Source: Promethearchaeota archaeon (GTDB taxonomy: Archaea; Asgardarchaeota; Lokiarchaeia; Sigynarchaeales; SOKP01). Taken from it: 20,238 nucleotides of DNA. Shown in pieces: positions 1 to 9,400 of the stretch. Positions within the stretch are counted from its first letter, which is position 1, and each line of letters starts with the position of its first letter. The notes below the pieces were generated by a model. It was not told the DNA's origin and made no database searches. It worked only from the letters and a program-made list of their open reading frames with translations. The stretch is from contig JAUXAJ010000058.1 in the NCBI GenBank assembly GCA_030620005.1, positions 1 through 20,238 of the forward strand. Reading direction: 5' to 3'. A program made the position numbers and the translations under genes.

Positions 1-938
1 CTAAACCTTGTTGTTCAAGAACTTTTTGCGATTCCCTAATAACCATGTTGCGTGCAGCTTCTATACCATATAACTTTTCAACTTCGTGAATGTGATTTGA
101 AATTGTTCGCGCAGTATCTACGCCTTCAATTTGAATTACCCCTTGCAGGTTTGTCCCTTCTGTTTTAATAACCCATTCCTTAAAATCACCATCTTCCGAG
201 GGTGTTAACAACCCTCGTTTAACGCCTCTGATTCCCTTTACAACTTTTTTCAAAATCTTCTCTCTTAGCTTTTGGAGACTCTGTAGATCTTCAATTCCAG
301 GGTAAATAATTATTGAATTGCCTTCACGCTTTATGGTACCTTTCTTTTTATATCTTTTTAAAATTTCTGGAATGGTCTCAATATCAATCCCCTTGTTTTC
401 ACAGATTTCAGGAATTAGGTTAACTACTAAGGTCCAATTAACGAAATCCAAGTTCACATCGTGAGTAATTTGCTCTATTCTAATTTGTTCAATGCGATTA
501 TGAATTTTGATGGCTTGTTCTTCGCTCTTGTTATAAGGATCTTCCAAATAAATTGTCATGTTTGGCGTGGAAGGGAAACGTCTTGCATCTACAATCTCAA
601 TAAGACGAGGTAAACCTTGGGTTACCGAAAATTCCTCAACTCCAGCGTAATGAAATGTTCGGAGAGTCATTTTTACACGAAAATTAGAGAAACCTAATTT
701 TCTGAGTGCCTGGCTCTCCGATAGATTGGGCTGCAACCGTTCCGACTGGTTCGAATGTTTCTACGATTGCATTGTTGTAATTTACGTAAATTTTATTGAG
801 AAGATATTCTAACTGTTCTTCTTCTAACTCTTCGTCTTTAACCTTATATCTAATTTTTTCAATTAAATCAGCTGGAATGCCATCGTTTTGCAATTCCTTT
901 AAGTATTCATCTAAAATTTTGGCTGTAACTTTTACCAT
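1..938 (-). CDS. rpoA2: RNA polymerase subunit A'' (C-terminal part of the largest subunit), partial, interrupted by a 31-nt insertion
   Basis: A'' carries the C-terminal third of the largest RNA polymerase subunit, including part of the bridge helix/trigger-loop side of the active centre. The first exon (938 to 702) gives 79 residues from an ATG at 938 and ends VGTVAAQSIGEPGTQ, a universal motif. Read straight on, it meets a stop at 686-684 after five foreign residues. The second part starts at 670 with MTLRTFHYAGVEEFSVTQGLPRL, the exact continuation of the motif, and stays open to base 1 (223 codons), so the C-terminus lies outside the window. Deleting 671-701 joins the two with no residue lost or gained. 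Without splicing, the ATG at 670 could start a separate C-terminal polypeptide, but no clear Shine-Dalgarno precedes it. It lies 352 bases downstream of rpoA1 on the same strand. Family assignment is secure; how the halves are joined is inferred. Confidence 0.96.
671..701 (-). other. Candidate 31-nt mini-intron in rpoA2
   Basis: The insertion separates codon CAG (Q of GEPGTQ) from ATG (M of MTLRTFH). Its 5' part is a perfect 8-bp hairpin, AAAATTAG (701-694) with CTAATTTT (687-680), around a 6-nt loop. Exon 1 GCAC (709-706) can pair with intron GTGT (678-675). Exon 1 CGGAGAG (720-714) can pair with exon 2 CTCTCCG (666-660). The resulting order (outer exon helix, 3' junction loop, 4-bp exon-intron helix, 5' junction loop, inner intron hairpin) is the topology of an archaeal bulge-helix-bulge intron, but the loops are larger than the canonical three bases. 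Because both intron and exon 2 begin with A, the excised segment could equally be 670-700. The length is not a multiple of three and the read-through frame hits a stop. Confidence 0.75.
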
Positions 939-1083
939 AACCTTTAACCTTAAAAATATTTTTCATGAATCTTTCAAAAATGATTAATCAAAAGTTAATA
1001 TGCATGATAGAAAAAAGAGAAAAAAAAATTCTCATATTCATATAATCACTTAAATCATTAAAAATTATAAATTTTATGGTTTT

Positions 1084-1233
1084 ATGGTTAGTGAATCATT
1101 TTTGAAAAAAGTGGAATTTTTTTTGAGAAATACTGAATTGGAAAAAATAACCGCAAAAAATGCTTTTTTTGAAATGGTTTTGAAGGTGATTTTTTGGCAA
1201 ATGAATAGAACACGTGTAACCAAATTATTCTAA
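1084..1233 (+). CDS. Possible 49-aa small protein, unrecognised
   Basis: An ATG at 1084 opens a 50-codon frame (MVSESFLKKVEFFLRNTE at the N-terminus, ending TRVTKLF) in the gap between rpoA1 and rpoA2, on the opposite strand to both. The composition is protein-like: amphipathic, Lys/Glu/Phe-rich, with a predicted helix. No family is recognised and no Shine-Dalgarno is seen; an AT-rich stretch around 1060-1075 could hold a TATA box. Its end overlaps the rpoA2-like remnant on the other strand. It could be chance in AT-rich DNA. The rest of the 939-1290 gap shows nothing else but A/T runs. Confidence 0.25.
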   Translation: MVSESFLKKVEFFLRNTELEKITAKNAFFEMVLKVIFWQMNRTRVTKLF

Positions 1234-1275
1234 TTGTTCTTCCAATATTTTTGCTATAACTTTAATTAAATTCAT
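1225..1275 (-). pseudogene. Short remnant resembling the start of rpoA2
   Basis: Sixteen bases after the rpoA1 stop, an ATG at 1275 reads MNLIKVIAKILEEQLE and then stops. The true rpoA2 N-terminus, about 290 bases further on, reads MVKVTAKILDEYLKEL. The two align over KVxAKILxExL, and the bases before each ATG (GGTTA) also agree. This looks like a decayed partial duplication of the rpoA2 start. A functional leader peptide cannot be excluded. Confidence 0.45.
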
Positions 1276-1290
1276 TAACCTTCGTTATTA

Positions 1291-4200
1291 TCATGATCCT
1301 TTTTCTTTTTTCCATTCCAAAAATCCATTAGTTATTTTTCCCCTCCATTTCGCTTTCTTTCCCGTAGATTCTTCGTATTCTTTCATCAATTTATCGTCAT
1401 CTTGGGATTTTTTTTCTGGTTTCTCTCCTGCTTTTTTCTTGACAATTTTTACCTTTGGAGAAGGCTTTTTTGTAGGTTTCTTTTCTGTTTCCTTCTTGAC
1501 AGTTTTTATCTTTGGAGAAGGCTCTTTTGTGGTTTTTGTTTTTACAACATTTTTCTCTACAGGAGTAGTTTTTATTTCTTTTCGAATTTTCTTTACATCA
1601 AGAGCTTTTGCCTTTAATAGTAAGACATCTAAATTTACTGCATCTCCATGGTCAGTTTTCATGGGGTCAATACCATCGTCGCCAAAACTAAATTGAACGA
1701 TATTTTTATCCGAGTTTCTTACAGTTCCATCGTTCTCAACTACCATATCTTGTAAGGCATTGACAAGGCGCCTCTGCATATAGCCGCTCGTTGAGGTGCG
1801 CACCGCTGTGTCAACCAGACCCTCTCTTCCACCCATGGCATGGAAAAAAAACTCCACGGGTTTTAACCCATTTCGATAGGATGACGATACAAAGCCTCTT
1901 GCCTTAGGAGATAAATCATTTATTTTAAAATGTGGTAAAGTTCTTTGAGCATAACCACGATTAATCCTCTCTCCTCTTATTGCCTGTTGACCTACGACAG
2001 CAGACATCTGACCTAAATTCAATATATTCCCTCGAGCTCCCGATTTAGTCATTATGACAGAATGCGCTTCGTCACCGATATAATCTGCTGCATTTTCTTC
2101 AGCGTTTTTGCGAGCATCTGCCAATTTTCCTCTTATTCTTAACTCTAAAGTCTCTCGCATGGAACGTCCTGGCGCTCTTTTTAAAACGCTTGTATCGTTA
2201 TCGTAATAAGCTTGTATGAGTTTGTGACACGTTTCATTAGCATCGTCTAAAATTTTCTGAATGACATCGTAAGCTTCCCCCTTGACATAAACTTCATCCA
2301 AGCCCATTGTCATCCCATTTTGGCGGATTACATATAAAAGCATTCTAGTGGAGTTGTCTAAAAATTTCCTACCTCTTGAATTGCCGTGATCTTTAACAAT
2401 TCTTTGCAGAATACTATTTGATTGCATTGCGCCATATGAATTTTCGTCAATTGTACCAGTAATTAACTGACCGTTTTTAATCATGACGTAAGCATCATAT
2501 TCACAATCTAATTCTTTACATACTTCACAGTTCTTACAGAACTTGGATTTTACTCTCAAATTTAAATCGTCTGGAAATAGCGTACTAAAGATTTGTTTTC
2601 CAGAATACATCGGCTCCGGATCAGTAATTTCCGGCTTCAATACGTTTATATCAAAATCGGGATTTACTTCAAAAATTCCTCCAGTATATAATAGTTTTAA
2701 CGTATCTTTTTTATTGTATATAGAATCCTTGCTAGTAAATTGAAAAACGCTTGAAATGAAATCTTGAATTCCTCCTAATATTGGTCCACCAAATCTAGGA
2801 GATAAAATATGCTCTTGAACTTTAAGTAACAATTCTGCTTCCGTGCGAGCTTCTTCACTCTGAGGAACGTGCAAATTCATTTCGTCCCCGTCGAAATCTG
2901 CATTATAAGGAGGGCAGACAGTAAGATTTAATCTAAATGTTTTCCCATCCATGATTTTAACTTCATGAGCCATTATAGACATTCTATGTAGCGAAGGTTG
3001 GCGATTAAATAAAACTAAATCTCCATTATTTAAATGACGCTCCACGGAAAAACCGGGTGCCAACATTTCAGCAATGATTTTTCTGTTTTTTACGTAACGA
3101 AGGTCAATCCTTCTACGATCGGTTCGAATTATGTAATTTGCACCAGGATGAATGAGTGGGCCATTTAACACCATTTGCTTCATTTCTTCAATGTTCCAAT
3201 CGTTAACATTTGTTGGAATGGTTAATATTTTGGCAATCGCTATTGGTACCCCTACATCATTTATGCTAATATATGGATTTGGAGTAATCACGCTCCTTGC
3301 TGAAAAATCAACCCTTTTACCACTCAGATTACTTCGAAATCTTCCTTCTTTACCTTTTAATCTTTGAGTTAAGGTCCTTAAAGCCCTACCAGATCGGTGT
3401 CTAGCAGGCGGAATTCCAGATACTTGATTATCAAAATAGGTAGTAATATGATATTGTAATAATTCCCATAAATCTTCAACAATTAGATGAGGTGCTCCTG
3501 CATCAATATTTTCTCTTAATCTTTGATTGATTCTTATAACATCAACTAGTTTATGAGTTAAATCGTCTTCGGAACGAATTCCGCTATCTAATGTGATTGA
3601 AGGTCTCGCACACACAGGAGGTATTGGCAAAACTGTAAAGATAACCCACTCTAAACGGGCATTTTCAGGAGAAATTCCTAATATTCTAAGATCACTGTCG
3701 TTCATTTTTTTAAGTCTTTCCAAAATCTCTATAGGTGTTATTCTACGAGAACCTTTTTTCTCCTCTTCTTCATAAAATGTAGTAGGTTTTTCGATAACAA
3801 TTTTCAATTTCTTTGCACCACAGAATGGGCAAATCTTGGTTTTTCTTGCTCGTTGAAATATCACTTTCGAAAGTTCTTCGTCTCCTTCAAAGTAAATAAT
3901 TTTTTGTTTCATTTGCTCTTTCTTAATATCCTCTTTTTCCTCGTTAGTGAGCATCAACATTGAACATTGTGGGCATATGGAACGCAATACTTTCAATACT
4001 TTTTTTGCGTATCCCACGTGAATAACTGGACGGGCCAACTCAATTTAGGCGAAAGGGACGAAAAGTCCCTAACAATGTCCGAAATGACCCATGCAATTGC
4101 TTACTAAATTACCGCAGGTCTGGCATCTCTGTCCAGGTTCTATCGTGCCCAAGCGCTGATCCATGAGACCCGAGGGAATGGGTAATCCATCTTCATCGTA

Positions 4201-4311
4201 TGTATCAGCAGTAATAATCCGCGCAGAAGACATTCTTCTAATTTCGTTCGGGCTTAATAACCCAAATTTTATCTTTTCTATTATTTTAGTTCGAGTATAA
4301 GTATGGCTCAT
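1291..4311 (-). CDS. rpoA1: RNA polymerase subunit A' (N-terminal part of the largest subunit), interrupted by a 30-nt insertion
   Basis: A' forms the clamp, zinc sites and catalytic Mg2+ site of archaeal RNA polymerase. Exon 1 (4311 to 4075, 79 codons, ATG preceded by GAGGT) contains the zinc motif CxxC-x6-CxGHFGH. It would stop two codons later at TAG 4071-4069. Exon 2 (4044 to 1291) resumes with [12 protein letters not shown] and holds a second CxxC...CxxC zinc pair, the RHRSGRALR and [16 protein letters not shown] blocks, and the catalytic [15 protein letters not shown] (bases about 2865-2906; near residue 459 of the spliced protein). The spliced product is 996 residues, longer than usual for A' because of a C-terminal tail of about 90 residues rich in Lys, Pro and Ser with PSPK repeats. 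Without splicing, TTG at 4038 is the only obvious start for the second half. Family call is certain; splicing is inferred. Confidence 0.97.
1435..1545 (-). repeat. Degenerate internal repeat coding the Lys/Pro-rich tail of A'
   Basis: Two imperfect copies of a unit encoding PSPK(I/V)K(T/I)VKK, each followed by a Lys/Glu/Pro run, lie in the 3' end of rpoA1. The nucleotide copies share blocks such as TTTGGAGAAGGCT on the plus strand (near 1453 and 1512). They form part of a basic, probably disordered extension after the conserved A' core. The last 30 or so residues ([20 protein letters not shown] onward) look less repetitive and may be a small folded or binding module. Confidence 0.6.
4045..4074 (-). 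other. Candidate 30-nt mini-intron in rpoA1
   Basis: The insertion lies between CAT (final H of GHFGH) and ATT (I of IELARP). It begins TGTTAG, giving an in-frame stop. A 6-bp GC-rich stem, AGGGAC (4070-4065) with GTCCCT (4059-4054), closes a 5-nt loop. Exon 1 CGGA (4081-4078) can pair with intron TTCG (4053-4050), and exon 1 GGGTC (4090-4086) with exon 2 GGCCC (4036-4032), again a relaxed bulge-helix-bulge order. A competing fold pairs TTAGG (4072-4068) with CCTAA (4049-4045). Protein continuity fixes the excised segment: other junctions near here give a stop codon, break the frame or lose the conserved His. It shares TTAGG near its 5' end and TTTCGnnTAA near its 3' end with the rpoA2 insertion. 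Confidence 0.78.
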
Positions 4312-4444
4312 AAAGTGAAAACCTCTACAATATTAAATTCACATTTCATGGGAGAAAACATCCTCTAATAATTTTAGGATCATGATTTTAGGATAATAAT
4401 AATGATCATGTAAAAAATAAGTAAATAAACTCTCCACAGTAAAC

Positions 4445-4478
4445 AAAACCAATTTAAAAATAAAAATTTTTTGGTTTT
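4445..4478 (-). terminator. Inverted repeat between the hypothetical gene and rpoA1
   Basis: AAAACCAA (4445-4452) and TTGGTTTT (4471-4478) form a perfect 8-bp inverted repeat around an 18-base A/T-only interior with T runs. It lies just after the stop of the upstream minus-strand gene and before the rpoA1 promoter region, so it could end that transcript. The remaining gap to 4312 is AT-rich, with GAGGT near 4325 as the rpoA1 ribosome binding site. Confidence 0.4.
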
Positions 4479-4497
4479 ATTCGTATTTTGTTTTCTC

Positions 4498-5139
4498 TTA
4501 AAAAAAAATTCGTTTTTTTTCTTTCTTTCTATACAGAATAAAAGGAGGATATCTTGCTAATGTATTTACAAACTTCTCTTCCCCATATTTCTTAAATATT
4601 TTCTTGAAGAAATTACTTTTAGTGATCATTCCATTCTTTAAAGCTTCCCATAAATAATTAAATTCGATATCGAAATGGTTAGTTAAGAACTCATCAAAGT
4701 TATATAATTTTTTAGACGACGAGATCGTATCTTCGAAGCAAATGAGTAAAAGTGGATATTTTTGCCTCATATAAAACTCTTCATTTACCTCAACAACTTC
4801 AAAATTTTCACATCTTTTGATGATTAAATTTAAAGCGTAATTGAAAATTTTATTTTTAATATCAAGAGACAAACTTAAATTCTCAAACATTATGTTAAAG
4901 ATTCGGTCAATTATTCTCTCTTTAACATTATCCAATAGTTCATTTGATAAAGAATGAGCGATTTTTCCTTGCTCTCGCTTAACAAAATTTATATAAATAT
5001 CGTCTATATACTTGTTAATAATGTCATTTGTGATCCCTATACTTAAATTTCTCTTTATGATCCTACAATATATCTCCAATAAAAAATTCGATACGCCTTC
5101 ACTAACACATTCCTCCAATTGAGGGTCAAGCCTGCCCAT
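4498..5139 (-). CDS. Hypothetical protein, 213 aa, unrecognised
   Basis: An ATG at 5139, preceded by AGGAT at suitable spacing, opens 213 residues. The protein is mostly predicted helix, rich in Lys, Asn, Ile and Phe, with no membrane segment, no signal peptide and no Cys/His cluster. It ends in a basic tail (RKKEKKRIFF). I recognise no family. It is upstream of rpoA1 on the same strand with a 186-base gap and an inverted repeat between them, so cotranscription is doubtful. In many archaea this position is occupied by rpoB, which is not in the window. Divergent from the gene at 5346; the 206 bases between are AT-rich with no clear site beyond possible TATA boxes. Confidence 0.75.
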   Translation of the reverse strand: MGRLDPQLEECVSEGVSNFLLEIYCRIIKRNLSIGITNDIINKYIDDIYINFVKREQGKIAHSLSNELLDNVKERIIDRIFNIMFENLSLSLDIKNKIFNYALNLIIKRCENFEVVEVNEEFYMRQKYPLLLICFEDTISSSKKLYNFDEFLTNHFDIEFNYLWEALKNGMITKSNFFKKIFKKYGEEKFVNTLARYPPFILYRKKEKKRIFF

Positions 5140-5345
5140 TATTATCCTACTTAAACTTATGATAGCTTAATGAATTAATAGCAATTCATAAATAAATATT
5201 TAATCATCTCAAATTCAAGATCTAGCCTAACCATAACACACTTTATTTATCTTTAACAATTTTTTGTTGTTGTTCTCTTATTGATTTAATTTTATAAAAT
5301 TTAAAAGAGTTTAATTTAATGGCTTTTTTACATAAATAAATAATA

Positions 5346-5945
5346 ATGAATAAATTAAATGCGGTTATTAAAAGTAAAGTATTCATTTTCTTTTTTCAAT
5401 TTTTAGTCTTAAGCACGTTCATTTATTCTTGTAACCATCATTTCAATTTTATTTTCGACGAGAGCATTTCCAAAGAACGGAAAGATATAATTCAATTTAT
5501 CGCTAATTTCATCATGTTCGAAACGACATCCAGCGCAATTTTTATTTACTTCATTTGGTTTAATAGCACGTTAATTCCAATTTTCATCTATAACGATTAT
5601 AAAAAGGCGTATTCAATGAACTTGACGACATTTTTCTTGCCAAATTTTTTTTTTTTTGTTTTTTTGTTCAAATATTCGCCCAATTATTTTAATTCTTATT
5701 TCCAGGTGTTGTTCACGCAAACCGTGCTGCTTGGTCTTTTTATCGTGGCAATATCGATTGGAATTTCAATTGTTCTAAAAAAGATGAAGAGACGCAATGT
5801 AGAAACTCTAAAAAAAAGTATAATGCTTTTTGCCAGTAATAACAAAAGCAAATGTTTGAATTGCGGAGTAGAATTTGATTCAATTCCTAAATATTGTTAT
5901 AATTGTTCAAAAGAATTAATAAAACGAGAAAACGATATTAGGTAA
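5346..5945 (+). CDS. Four-helix membrane protein with C-terminal zinc ribbon, 199 aa
   Basis: The ATG at 5346 opens a 199-residue protein. Hydrophobic segments lie at about residues 12-30, 58-80, 92-108 and 120-146, so it is probably a polytopic inner membrane protein with both ends in the cytoplasm. The C-terminus carries CxNCGxEFxxxPKYCYNCSKEL, a CxxC...CxxC zinc ribbon of the kind appended to many archaeal membrane proteins. A Lys/Arg-rich linker (KKMKRRN) joins the two parts. Function unknown. It ends 28 bases before the start chosen for the next ORF, so the two may be cotranscribed. Confidence 0.7.
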   Translation: MNKLNAVIKSKVFIFFFQFLVLSTFIYSCNHHFNFIFDESISKERKDIIQFIANFIMFETTSSAIFIYFIWFNSTLIPIFIYNDYKKAYSMNLTTFFLPNFFFFVFLFKYSPNYFNSYFQVLFTQTVLLGLFIVAISIGISIVLKKMKRRNVETLKKSIMLFASNNKSKCLNCGVEFDSIPKYCYNCSKELIKRENDIR

Positions 5946-5973
5946 AGAAAAGCTGATCTTTTTCGAGAAAGGT

Positions 5974-6345
5974 TTGTTGAGTGAATACCATTATCATGGA
6001 ATTGCTGCTTTTTCATGCTATAGACGTGTTTTTGAAGAAATAATTGATGAATTACTAGATTTAATTTCAGACCTTATGAATGAAGAGCAAAAAGAAGAAT
6101 TTAAGGCTGGTTTAGCTAAAGAAAAGGAGACTAAAATTGCCGAAAAAAAAATAAAATTCGTAAAAGATTTATTACCACCAATTTTAATAACAGAAGGATT
6201 GTATCCATTACAAATATTACATGAAGAGTTAAGTACAGGAATTCAAGGAAAAACAGATGATGAATGTCTTTTTAGTGCTGAAATTTTAAGAGAAACAATG
6301 TCTAATTTCATATATTTATTAATGGTAACAAAAAACAAAAAATAA
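5974..6345 (+). CDS. Hypothetical helical protein, about 123 aa
   Basis: The frame is open from 5923 to 6345. Protein-like sequence (KLIFFEKGLLSEYHYHGIAA) runs upstream of the first usable start, a TTG at 5974 (or 5977) behind GAGAAAGG. It is soluble, acidic and helical, with the segment FSCYRRVFEEIIDELLDLIS and a central Lys-rich stretch. I do not recognise the family. It lies 140 bases before the restriction-methylation gene on the same strand and might belong to the same island. The lack of an ATG near the true start of similarity leaves the N-terminus uncertain. Confidence 0.5.
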   Translation: MLSEYHYHGIAAFSCYRRVFEEIIDELLDLISDLMNEEQKEEFKAGLAKEKETKIAEKKIKFVKDLLPPILITEGLYPLQILHEELSTGIQGKTDDECLFSAEILRETMSNFIYLLMVTKNKK

Positions 6346-6485
6346 AAAAGAACAATTAAAAAAGACATTGTATCGTATTTTAGATAAACGAAAAAAGAAT
6401 TAATCTCTTTTTCTTCTTATTATTAGTTTAATAGAATAAAATAAAAAAAATAGGACTTATTTATTAATAGATTATAATTTGTTAA

Positions 6486-9400
6486 GTGATTCATGTGTTG
6501 ATTGATGAAAATTTCATAGTTAACGAAATAAAAAAAAAACTCGATGTTCAGTATTATAATAAAGTTATAGATGAAATAAAAGAAATTAAACCAGAATGGA
6601 TGTTGCAGCCTCAAAAACCAGAAAATTTAGTTGAGGATATTTTTAGGAAAATGTTAAAATTACTAAAAATTCCAGAAGATAAAATTGTTTCTCAACAAAG
6701 GGTGAAAATATTCGATGTTTTTAAGGATAAAAATCGATATCCTGATTTTAAATTAATCAAACACAGAAAAAGTGAAAAGGACTTATTGATTGAGCTTGAA
6801 CCGTATAATTCAGATATCTTAGAAGGTGTTAAACAAGCAAAAGAATGGATTCAAGATATAAGAATTGGAAATATCAGCCATGCTTTAGCGATTAATCTGA
6901 ATTGTTTTGTATTAATATATTTTGATGGTCATGATGTAAAAAAAAAAGAGTTGTCCATTAACCAAGCTTGTAGTTTCATTACCGAGGTTATTTTTGGGGA
7001 AAAGATAACTGTAAAAATAGAAGATATTAATAAAATTACTGAGCAGTTCTATAATCAATTTTATGCTTTAATTCATGGTGGAACCTACATTAGTACCAAA
7101 AAAGAGAGAATTACAATTTTAGACAAGGATGCAATTATTAACAATCTAATTTATGCTGAGCGATTAATTGAGGATGAAAAGGTTGAATTCATCTATACAA
7201 TATTTCATCGATTAATTTTTATCAAAATTTTAATAGATTGGGATTTATTTCCAAATATCTTTCCGTATCTAAGAAAAGTACCTGAACATTTAATGCATAC
7301 AGATCTAAACAACCTTTTTTTTAAAACACTCGCTGTTAAAAAAAAGAACAGAGTCAATTTGCCAAAAGAATACATGGACATTCCTTTTTTAAATGGCGGT
7401 CTTTTTAGAAAAACAGATATTGAAAAGAAATCTTCTGATTTAATGATAAAACCAAAATACCTTAAGAAAAACTTCGATTTTTTAGAAGAATACACTTTTC
7501 TTGATAATGGAGATGAGAACTCTTCAATCAATAGTGAGATACTAGGGTATATTTTCGAAAAAACAATTGAATTCAGGAAGGGGACTGGATCTTTTTATAC
7601 CCATAATATAATATGTGATTTCATGTGTGAAAATATATTATTTCCTCACTTTTTATCACGGATAAATGATTACTTAAGAAGCATTGGATATAAAGACGCA
7701 GAATTATTGGAAAACTGTGATGAAATTTACATGCTAAAAGAAAAATCTTTACTGAATATTTACGAGAAGATAATAAAAAACATAAAAGCATGTGATATAT
7801 GTGTTGGTTCTGGTGCATTTTTATTAGCCATGGGAAATTTACTTCTTGATATTCACAAACAAATCTTAACAATATTACATAAAAGAGTAAATGACACCGA
7901 AATAAAACAATTTATTGTGGAGCACAATTTATTTGGTGTTGATTTAATGGTTTCTGCTATTCAAATTTGTCAATTACGGTTATGGTTATGGATTTCAGAA
8001 AATTCAATAGAATTAAAACCTCTTCCTAATATTGAATATAATTTAAGAATTGGTAATACTTTACTTGGATCAGATACAACGATTAATATAAGTACAGTAA
8101 ATTATAAATTTATTAATAAAATAAACAATACTACTTTTTTGGATCTAAATAGTCCCGAATTAAAGCCAGTAATAACTGAATTAAATAAAGGAGCTATAAG
8201 CTTTAAATCCCTTAAGTTATTAAAAACAACATTAATTAATTTATATATATATAGTCACGATCAAAATACTGTATTATTAAAAGATCTAATTGATGGTCTT
8301 AATAAATTAATAATAGATGACGCTGATAGGATTTACTTAGATTACTTAAAAAATATAATTAAAAGCAAAAGATTCTCCAAAAATTTAACAATAGAATTCT
8401 TGAGGAGGTTTAAAGCATTTCATTGGTATTTGGAATTTCCTCAAATATTCCCAAGAGGATTTGATATTATTATAGGAAATCCTCCATATGTATCAACAAA
8501 ATTTATGGAGAAGATTTGGTTAGAACAAGACATACAAGCCCATACTAAAGAACTTAAGAAGAGAAAAAAAAGAATTAAAACACTTAAAACTCAAATTAAA
8601 ATAAAAGAGTACCAAGAGAGAATAGATAAATTACAAGATGAGATTGAAAAAAACCAGACTTTACTTAAAACTGAGTATTATGAAAAAGAAAAGTTATATA
8701 ATTCTATCTATAAGGACTTCTTAAAAAATAATTATAAGTGGACTTATAAGATCTATGATATTTTAGTACCGTTCTTCGAGAGAGGATTTAAACTACTAAA
8801 AAAAAACAAAAAAACATATCTTAGTTTCATTACTTCAAACAAGTTTTTAGCTACTGATTATGGCGAAATTATTCGAAAAGATCTTTTGAATAATTATAAA
8901 ATTGAACTATTAGTAGATATCTCCATGATAAAAGTATTTAAGGACGCATCAGTTTATCCGATCATTATCACTGTTAAAAATGCAAAACCATCTGCTGATT
9001 CATTGATAAATGTTGGTAGATATAAGGATATTAATGAGTTAGGGGGTGAGCTTGTGAAAATTGAACAAGAACGATATAATAAAAAAAAAACAAATTATTT
9101 AATCTATATGTCTTTATACAATGAATCCTTTGAGCTATTTGATAAATTAAATAATCATCCTAATTGTAGTGTTTTAGGAAAAGAATTTAAAAATCACTAT
9201 CGGGAATTCAATTTTACTAATTGGGGTCATTACGAAGCATTCGTAAAGCCGTTCAAAGGAAAAATATTGGGTGACGATTATTATTTGTATATTACAAATA
9301 ATGATTTTAGTCAGTTTCAAATCAATATTTCAGATCAACTTTATTTCCAAAAAAAAATACTTGCTAAGGACAATCCGAAAAAATTACAAATATCTGAAGA

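Noticed and set aside
671..701. Simple assembly or sequencing error
   Set aside because: Two separate insertions of similar length, each hairpin-forming and exactly between conserved codons, are not typical of error. Read-level checking would still be decisive.
671..4074. Inteins as the cause of the interruptions in A' and A''
   Set aside because: Inteins are in-frame and more than 100 residues long; these insertions are 30 and 31 nt with stop codons.
4045..4074. Spliceosomal or group II intron
   Set aside because: No GT-AG borders on the required junctions, no branch site, and far too short for a group II ribozyme.
5920..5976. Frameshift joining the zinc-ribbon membrane protein to the following ORF
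   Set aside because: The zinc ribbon is complete before its stop, so the second ORF is more likely a separate gene with a non-ATG start.
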